A stretch of 64,000 bases of DNA, taken from positions 137,204,787-137,268,786 of the forward strand of contig NC_061121.1 in NCBI RefSeq assembly GCF_002878395.1, written 5' to 3'. Source of the DNA: Capsicum annuum. Its lineage: Eukaryota; Streptophyta; Magnoliopsida; Solanales; Solanaceae. Below, in pieces: positions 57,476 to 64,000 of this stretch; the first letter of the stretch is position 1; each line of letters opens with the position of its first letter. The position numbers were made by a program, and so were the translations under genes. Below the pieces are notes generated by a model. The model did no database searches and was not told where the DNA came from. It saw nothing but the letters and a program-made list of their open reading frames with translations.

Positions 57476-57679
57476 AAATATTTATCCTCGAATATTGCTA
57501 AATAGGCCAAGAACAAGGGAAAATAAGGACGCACAACTAGAACTAATCACATAAAAGGGTTCACTTTACTCTAATACTCTTGAGTACTTTATCGAAAGCA
57601 TGAATTGTAGAGGGAAATAACCATATAACGGAATACATTAGATTAGAAGGAAACTAAATTAAGGGAATAGTACCTTCAG

Positions 57680-58870
57680 CTTGATTCGAACTCGTGGAGA
57701 AAAGATAAGGGTAACTGGCTCGCATATTCATTTCTGCTTCCCAAGTGGCACCCTCTACTGATTCATTTAGCCATAGAACTTTAACCAGGGGAACTTGCTT
57801 GTTCCTTAGTCTACGAACTTGATAATCTAGGATTTCAACCGGTATTTCATCATACGAAAGGATATCCTAAACATCACAACCTTCCGATGGATCAACAACA
57901 ACAGAGTCTCCAATGTGCTTCTAGAGCATAGAAACATGAAACACAGGATGGATAGCTGACAATTCTGCAGGCAACTCAACCTCATAAGCTGTTTTCCCAA
58001 CACGATCCAAAACTCTATAAAGGGCAACATATCTGGGACTCAGCTTCCTTTTCTTTCCAAATCTTTTCACCCCTTTCATGGGTAGGATTTTGAAATATAC
58101 CAAATCATCGACATCAAAGTCAAGTGATCTTCTTCTCACATCTGCATACAACTTCTGATGACTCTGGGCTATCTTCAACCTCTCCCAAATCAACTTAACT
58201 TTTTCCATGGCCTCGAACACAGTATCAGGCACTATCACAGCAGCTTCACCCACTTCGAACCAACCTATAGGCGATCTACATCTTCTCCCGCATAAGGCTT
58301 CAAATGGAGCCATTTCAATACTAGCATGAAAACTATTGTTGTAAGAAAATTCAATCAATGAAAAATGCTCATCCCAAATTTCTTTGAAATTAAGAACATA
58401 TGCCGTCAACATATTCTTCAAAGTCTGAATAGTCCTCTCAGCCTAACCGTCTGTCAGCGGATAAAAAGTGGAGCTAAGATAAACTTGGGTGCCAAGACCC
58501 TTCTGAAAGGTTCTCCAAAACTGAGAAGTAAACTGAGTACCTCTATCAGATATGATAGATAATGGAACTGCATACAACCTGACTAAATTTTGGATATACA
58601 ACTTAGTATAGTCCTCAGCGATAAAAGATGAATGTACTGGCAGAAAATGGGCTAACTTAGTCAACCTGTCTACAACAACCCATATAGAATCATAATGACT
58701 ACGAGAGAGAGGTAAACCAGTCACGAAGTCCATATTCCCTACTTCCCATTCCAGATAGGAATGCTAAATTCTTGCATATATCGTCGGGTCTCTGATGTTC
58801 TATCATTACCTGTTGGAATGTTGTACACTCCTCTACAAACTCTGCTACACCCTTTTTCATACCATTCTAC
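57680..58870 (-). pseudogene. Element J integrase with intact DD35E residues and chromodomain-like tail
   Basis: Minus strand. Zinc region 58870-58740 (decayed; KMWHDLREIYW-like). Core from MDFVTGLP at 58733, with YDSIWVVVDRLTKLAHFLPV and IISDRGTQFTSQFW. Counting from Met 58733 as codon 1, the acidic residues are D2, D63 and E99, so 35 residues separate the last two. A single in-frame TAG (58443-58445, codon 97, two codons before the Glu, usually Gln) splits two long frames: 58733-58443 and 58421-57921. The latter has EMAPFEALCGRRCRSPIGWF and KRKLSPRYVALYRVLDRVGK. Further in-frame stops follow HVSML and at 57867-57869 before DILSYDEIPVEILDYQ. The tail with VRRLRNKQV and EGATWEAEMN ends near 57680. 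Confidence 0.9.
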
Positions 58871-59690
58871 CAATAAATTTCCCGTAAATCGTGCTACATC
58901 TTAGTAGCACCGGGATATATAGAATACAGTGCGCCATGTGCTTCATCCATAATTCTCTACCTCAGATCATCAACATCAGGCACACATAATCTATTCTGAA
59001 ATCTCAAGACACCATCTCCCCCTTGGAAGAAAACCTCTACCTTTTGGTCCTTAACTGATTCTTTCAGTTCGACCAAATGAGAATCCATATCCCGCTTCTC
59101 CTTTACTTCCGAACCTAGGGAAGATTCGGAACTACTCTGAACCTAAACACTACCCTCGGCTGAATCGAGTAATCTATTGCCCAACCTAGCCAAATGATGC
59201 ACTTCGTGGACCAACTCGCTCTTATCTTCCTCTATATGCGCTACATTGCCCATGGATGATCTACTAAGGGCATATGCCACTATGTTGGCCTTGCCCGGGT
59301 GATACAGCACGGTCATATCATAGTCCTTCAGCAACTCTAACCATCATCTCTGCTGAAGATTCAACTCTCTCTGAGTAAACACATACTACAAACTCTTGTG
59401 ATCTGTATAAACATCAACATGAATAACATACAAATAGTGTCTCCAAATTTTCTAAGAAAAAACCATTGCAGCTAACTCAAGGTCATGGGTCGGATAATTC
59501 TTCGCGTGAGGTTTAAATTGTCGGGAAGCATAGTCTATAACCTTACCCTTCTGCATCAACACACAACCCAAACCAACTCTGGAAGCATCATGATATACCA
59601 CAAAATCATCGACACCATTAGGCAGGGTTATCACAGGGGCTGAACTGAGTCGAGTCTTCAATTTTTAAAAACTCTTCTGCTAAGAATCTG
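58871..59690 (-). pseudogene. Element J RNase H and linker; RT missing
   Basis: Minus strand. 59661-59452 is open with [32 protein letters not shown] and [20 protein letters not shown], giving the RNase H Asp and Glu residues. TAG at 59386-59388 replaces Gln in SLQYVF, and YTDHKS just before it keeps the third acidic residue. 59334-59143 has the linker LKDYDMTVLYHPGKANIVAY, ALSRSSMGNVAHIEEDKSEL. 59130-58871 has the spacer to the integrase zinc region. Upstream of about 59690 the RT, protease and gag are absent, because sequence K begins there. Confidence 0.85.
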
Positions 59691-61366
59691 ACAGTACGTG
59701 CTTCTAAACCTATGGTATAGAATAAAACACCGTACACAAATGTGTCATTATGATTAAATATATTGGTATGCATGTGAGGTAGGTTAAATGGAAAGGGTTC
59801 AAATGCATGAATAATGCTAACTGACTGTATAACATAAATGTGAGAATACATGGATGAATAAATTACTGTAACTAAATTTGTGATGGTACTGACTACTGAG
59901 TCTGATTATTGATAAAATGATTTAAGGATAATTAATATAACTAATACTGAGAGACTATATCTGACAGTCTAGGTTTTAATGAAACTAGCTGAGTTCCGTA
60001 CTATGCTAAGTTGACTATATCTGACAGTCCTAAAATTTGAAGAACTATCTGAGTTCTTTTACTGAGACTGAGACATTGGGAAATAGTCATCTAACCGACA
60101 TACCCTAAATAATGCATTATAGATGAGTTGGGTTCCAATGAGTAACCCTAATTGGAAGGGTGTCAACATCGTGCCACTAGTAAAGATTAGTTGTGGGTGA
60201 CCCTTATCTGATAGTGTCCCCAAAAGAGAATGGTGGGACTCTCATTTGACAATTTTTATCCACCTCATCAACCCTTATCTTTAAGTGTTGATGTCCCAAC
60301 CTATGTTGGCTACATAATTTTGTAATGGATGGATTGCTTCTAAGGATCACACCTTCAACTATCAGAGTGTCCCCTCATCCTTGGGTTCACTCGGTGCTAA
60401 ATTCTGCTCTCATCTGAATAGAAACTGAACATGATTAACTGAACTGAATTGGACTAAGTTCAATGAGTTCCATAGACTGATGGAATACTATTGAGATTAC
60501 TAAATTACTGAGATTTCTGAGTACTGGGATTAGTTAGTTTACTGAGTTTTTCTGAGTCACATGACTGACTGAATTGTATTAAACATGGCATGACTGAGGA
60601 TATTGTGAAAACATGACACTGGGTCTAGGCACATAACTAAATTGTCGAGTACAAGTACCCCCAGGACTCGATAGAAGGAAACTGACAAGGCATGACATTC
60701 ATGAATACATGAACGATATCAACAATCCATAGTATAATAAGTTGGGGATTTCATGAAGTACATGGTTATCATAATCATGTATATGGTAAGAATGCATATA
60801 CTCAATGTCAAAATTTCATGCTCTAACATCATGAACATTCCAACAAATATCTACATTGCACATCAATAGCATGGGGGTCATTTGAACAAAAGGGTAAAAT
60901 ATAAATCCATCACATAAATCACAATTGAGCTTTATTACATAATTTCTAGTCTCTTATGATTTTTATGAAACACTTAGGTTACATGACTTAACGCATGGCA
61001 TAATCATTAAATTAATGTATCATAACCAACTAAAATTAATGTTTTTCAACTCATATGCTAACATATTTTTATAAAAACATATAAAGATTCCAACTTGGGA
61101 ATCATACAACAACAACCACATGAACATAATCAACCCATAGCATTAATATCATAATCTATAGTTTAAAACTTGATTATTGGGCTTCACGGACAAAAGAAAT
61201 CGATGAATGAACACTATGCATACCTTAGTACGTGATTCTACTAAGATTTATGGCGGAATTTTCTTGAATTTGAATCCCCAATTGAGAACCTTAACTTGTT
61301 CTTGAGAGAATTTTGAGAGAAGTGAATGTATTTTTGTTGAACTGGGGCTAAATCCCGTGTTATAGG

Positions 61367-61375
61367 CTTATATAT
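61367..61375 (-). promoter_or_regulatory. Candidate TATA box of block K
   Basis: On the minus strand CATATATAAGCC lies about 80 bp downstream of the palindromic array, at the same relative place as in J. Confidence 0.5.
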
Positions 61376-61451
61376 GTGTGGAAAATACCCATTCTGCCCT
61401 TAAAATAACTCAAAAATACGGTGTTTACATCACTTGGGCCATAATATATAC

Positions 61452-61573
61452 GGCGCACAACTTATCGCGTAAGCTAGGTTGTGCGGCGCATAACTTATTG
61501 CCTAATTTAGGTTGTGCGTCGCACAAACTATGGCATAAGTTAGGTTGTGCATCAAACAACCTATGGGATAACC
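61452..61573. repeat. 33-bp tandem array with palindromic junctions in block K
   Basis: Units of exactly 33 bp at 61452-61484, 61485-61517 and 61518-61550, plus a partial at 61551-61573. Unit junctions read GGTTGTGCG followed by GCGCATAAC or TCGCACAAAC, forming palindromes (GTTGTGCG-T-CGCACAA). Because 33 is a multiple of three, both strands give 11-residue repeat peptides (61378-61650 plus, 61425-61610 minus). Confidence 0.95.
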
Positions 61574-61978
61574 ATTCTAGTAGTCTTAGGCAATTTGTTA
61601 GGCGGCACACTCCACTTTACAAAGCCATAGCTTGTTTCTCGGGTGTTTGATTTTGGTAGAATTGGTATCGTCGGAAAGCCAATTCGATTCTCTACAATTT
61701 GGTCGGTCTAAATCTGCTAAAAGACAACGTATACATCAAGTTATTCCTTTTCAAAAATGACTCTTGTAAAATCAAACACTAAAAGTTGATGGATTCAAAA
61801 GCTCTTAACTTGCCTTACTCTAAGTGACTCTTATGAACACGCTAAACACGTCATAAACTTTCTTATCACTAGGATACACATTGTAAGTCATGTACACAAA
61901 TATGACTCACAGGATAGGAGGTTTCATACGTAGGAACAATGGTTCATTTTCTAACATAGAAATATATGGGGTATTACA

Positions 61979-63956
61979 TAATCAAACCTTGCTTGTGATC
62001 TTGACCAAGCATCAAGTTGGATGTATAAAAATCTCCATATCCTAAAAGGTTACCAGGATCAAATGGGAGAAGTAGCCAAGGATATAGGTTTTGGATATAC
62101 TTACTTTCCCCTATGGTGCAATCCCCAAGATTAGGCATACCCTCTATACTACCATTAGTAACATAATAGGCATAAAAAGGATCACAACCAAAACCATTTC
62201 ACAAGAACAATTACCAATCGAGTTTCCTAAACATTCAAGCAAATTCAGGTCATCTTCACCCAATTAATCATTCTTCAAAACATTTATATTTTCAAGATTT
62301 CTATGAGTAAAAATAAGGCTTTTATCACACAATATGCTCAAAGAATCATCTCCAATCTCAGGATCAACTCTACTAACATCATTACTAACTTGAGACTAAT
62401 CTAACACACCATACATATGCCCATGTAGTGGATTATATTAAAGATTAAGTTGATCACTATGCACACCATCGTTAGTTGTTGGAAACTCATGTACCAATGT
62501 AGACTCACCTCGATTTTATAAGGGAAAACCAGTGTGTCAATATTCTCATCACTTGGCAATGGGACATTAATCAAGTTACAAGTGCTAGCACTAAGTGGAC
62601 ACAAATCATTCTCATGAGAAAAATCAATTTTGTCATTGATAGGATCAACTAGTTCTTTCACACTTACAAAAAGAATTTGATCTTCATGTAACCTAGCAAT
62701 ACCAAGAGTATCACAAAGAGAAGACTCAGGAAATTCTCCTCTAGGCAAACCTGCACCTACATCTACTTGAATACTACTAGAAATATCACAATATTCTAAG
62801 TTTATAGGAGTGTAGGAGATAGCATTGGTATGTTGTAGCTCAAATGAGGTATAGTCTTTACCATGGTGTGTGTTATGGCAGCCCACTTTCTTCTTTGGGA
62901 AGCTCTCACCGTAAGGGATTTTTTCAATCCTTCTCTATTAATTCATCTCTTTATCTCCTTTCCCAAAGTTAGGATTCTTAGCCAAGAAATTAATTTGATC
63001 ATCAACCATGATTTTGTAAGGAACAGTTCTCCTTTGATCTTCTTTTGGAAGGATATATTCTTAAACCTACTCAAAAGAAATGTTGATACTAAGTAAAATG
63101 CTAGTATCAATGTTAGTGGGTAACAAGGAGGTAGTGTTGACAAGTCCCACAACTAAGTTTTCCTTGTCTATACTTTTCAAGAAACCACTTGGCTCATCAA
63201 TCTTAGTCATCTCTTCTTGTTCTTGAGTCGTGTTGTTCTTCCCTTGTTCAGGGGTCATCTCTCTTTCCCTTTTATTAACTTTCACCTTCTTCACCACTTC
63301 CCAAAATCTGCTCATAATCTCACATTCCTTAATCGCTTTTTTAGTTGTCATTGGCTCAAGAAAGTGTTTTTGAACTCAAAACAAAAGACATATTTGTTGG
63401 ACTTCTCTCGATATTGAACTGACTTTACATCTTTCCATGGTTTACTAAGAAATATATGACATGCTCATAAGGGTATTACATCACATAGCACTTGGTATCA
63501 ATACTTGCCCACTTTAAAATTAACAATAGCTTACTTGGTAACTTCTATTGATTCAAACTCATTACTACATTAGACTTTGTAAGGCTTGGGATGACTTTGG
63601 GTAGGAATATCCATGATACCTACAAGGTTACAAGACATAACATTAGTTCTATTTTCCCCATCAATAGCCAAGGAAATTACATTCTCCATAATCTAAAACC
63701 TTATATGACAAAGGTTTTTGCCTTCATAAAGTTCCTCTTTCAAAGGTTCCCATCCTATGTGCCTCAATGAATAAGAGAGACTCCAATCTAACTCCAATTG
63801 CTTATCACTACCATCATTCTCGATATGTATGGGCTGGTTTTGGTTAAGTGGATCTTGGAATGGAGGAATTGCATTTGGTGGAGTAAGCATTTGGCATAGC
63901 CTTCCAAGGTTTTAGTTTATATCTTCAATAGTGGCCTTGAGAGTATTATTATCCAT
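61979..63956 (-). pseudogene. Element D: short gag-like start, retropepsin-like region and spacer
   Basis: Minus strand. ATG at 63956-63954 opens MDNNTLKATIEDIN (TAA, then) NLGRLCQMLTPPNAIPPFQD. 63650-63380 reads SHPKPYKV, EFESIEV, YQVLCDVIPL, ACHIFLSKPWKDVKS, which is the pattern of the retropepsin-like part of plant gypsy pol (PKPYKV...CDVIPMDACHILLGRPW). A Lys/Glu-rich linker (63351-63067, with KKVKVNKREREMTPEQGK) follows, then a long open spacer (62886-62401, 161 codons) with ISSSIQVDVGAGLPRGEFPE and SVKELVDPINDKIDFSHEN, of unknown role. The gag core and knuckle are missing between start and protease. RT is not reached before block K. A related piece is at 2451-2702. Confidence 0.65.
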
Positions 63957-64000
63957 GGTAACTAAGAAAGACAACAACAAAAACAAAAAACTAGTTAGCT
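63957..64000 (-). other. Leader of element D at the window edge
   Basis: On the minus strand AACTAGTTTTTTGTTTTTG, GTTGTCTTTCTTAGTTACC leads into the first ATG. The U-rich stretch ending in an AG could be a splice acceptor, as seen before the first ORF of some Tat-like elements, but too little is visible to decide. Confidence 0.3.

Larger units (their letters stand above)
59692..61978 (-). repeat. Block K: LTR of another family, left end uncertain
   Basis: On the plus strand the right end reads ATATATGGGGTATTACA at 61978; in element orientation this is TGTAATACCCC, a typical LTR start. In element orientation it carries the shared block (61682-61623), the 33-bp array (61573-61452), a GGGCAGAATGGGTATTTTCC block (61401-61380) and a TATA box (61375-61367). 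The remainder, 59692-61360, is non-coding with many CTGAGT, GACTGA and TATCTGACAGTC words. The left edge is set only by the loss of J pol. It has no primer site or polypurine tract beside it, so it may be a solo or truncated LTR. Confidence 0.6.

Noticed and set aside
61378..61650. 90-codon frame with repeated 11-residue units
   Set aside because: The 33-bp DNA repeat in the K LTR creates repeat peptides on both strands. The DNA repeat explains the pattern.

Overview
The window reads as repeat-rich heterochromatin of a dicot nuclear genome. I infer a Solanaceae species (pepper, tomato or potato type) from the style of the LTR sequences and from the Del/Tekay-like Ty3/gypsy polyproteins. That is recognition, not a database result. 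I found no intact host gene, no rRNA or tRNA gene and no CRISPR array. Almost every base can be assigned to nested, decayed retrotransposons; open frames are short because stop codons and frameshifts break every polyprotein.

Layout. 1-2450: the 3' end of a plus-strand gypsy element (E) and its 3' LTR. 2451-4067: a fragment of a protease-type element and an unassigned AT-rich stretch. 4068-18306: minus-strand gypsy element F, split by a complete but internally shrunken plus-strand element G (7716-15663) that landed inside F's protease region. 18805-48260: plus-strand gypsy element A, whose 5' LTR is split by a 20.6-kb block B (19067-39711) flanked by the 5-bp duplication GTTAA. B contains a Tat-like non-autonomous element whose outermost LTRs face each other in inverted orientation. 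Inside B lies a minus-strand LINE (25579-38451), and inside the LINE's reverse transcriptase gene lies an 8.55-kb non-autonomous LTR element C (27296-35845) with two 2067-bp LTRs and a 5-bp duplication ATAGG. This gives four layers: A > B > LINE > C. 48264-64000: a 5' LTR and leader (H), a minus-strand pol piece (L), a G-family LTR (I), a minus-strand element J with the best-preserved integrase of the window, an LTR-like block K, and the gag/protease start of minus-strand element D, which runs toward the right edge.

How the parts relate. Elements A, G, H and the non-coding C share the same post-primer leader of about 150-200 nt, so C was probably mobilised by proteins of A/G-like partners. 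The LTRs of C, J and K share a promoter-side layout in element orientation: a ~60-bp conserved block, then a tandem array of short palindromic words specific to each family, then a short conserved block, with TATA-like sequence seen in J and K. Many in-frame stops sit at conserved Gln (CAG/CAA), Arg (CGA) or Trp codons, as expected if methylated cytosines had been deaminated over a long time.

The strongest unusual observations are the inverted-LTR insertion B with a clean target-site duplication, the shared LTR promoter layout with palindromic arrays, the conserved leader kept by the coding-free element C, and a 102-bp LTR patch with flanking duplication inside the LINE.
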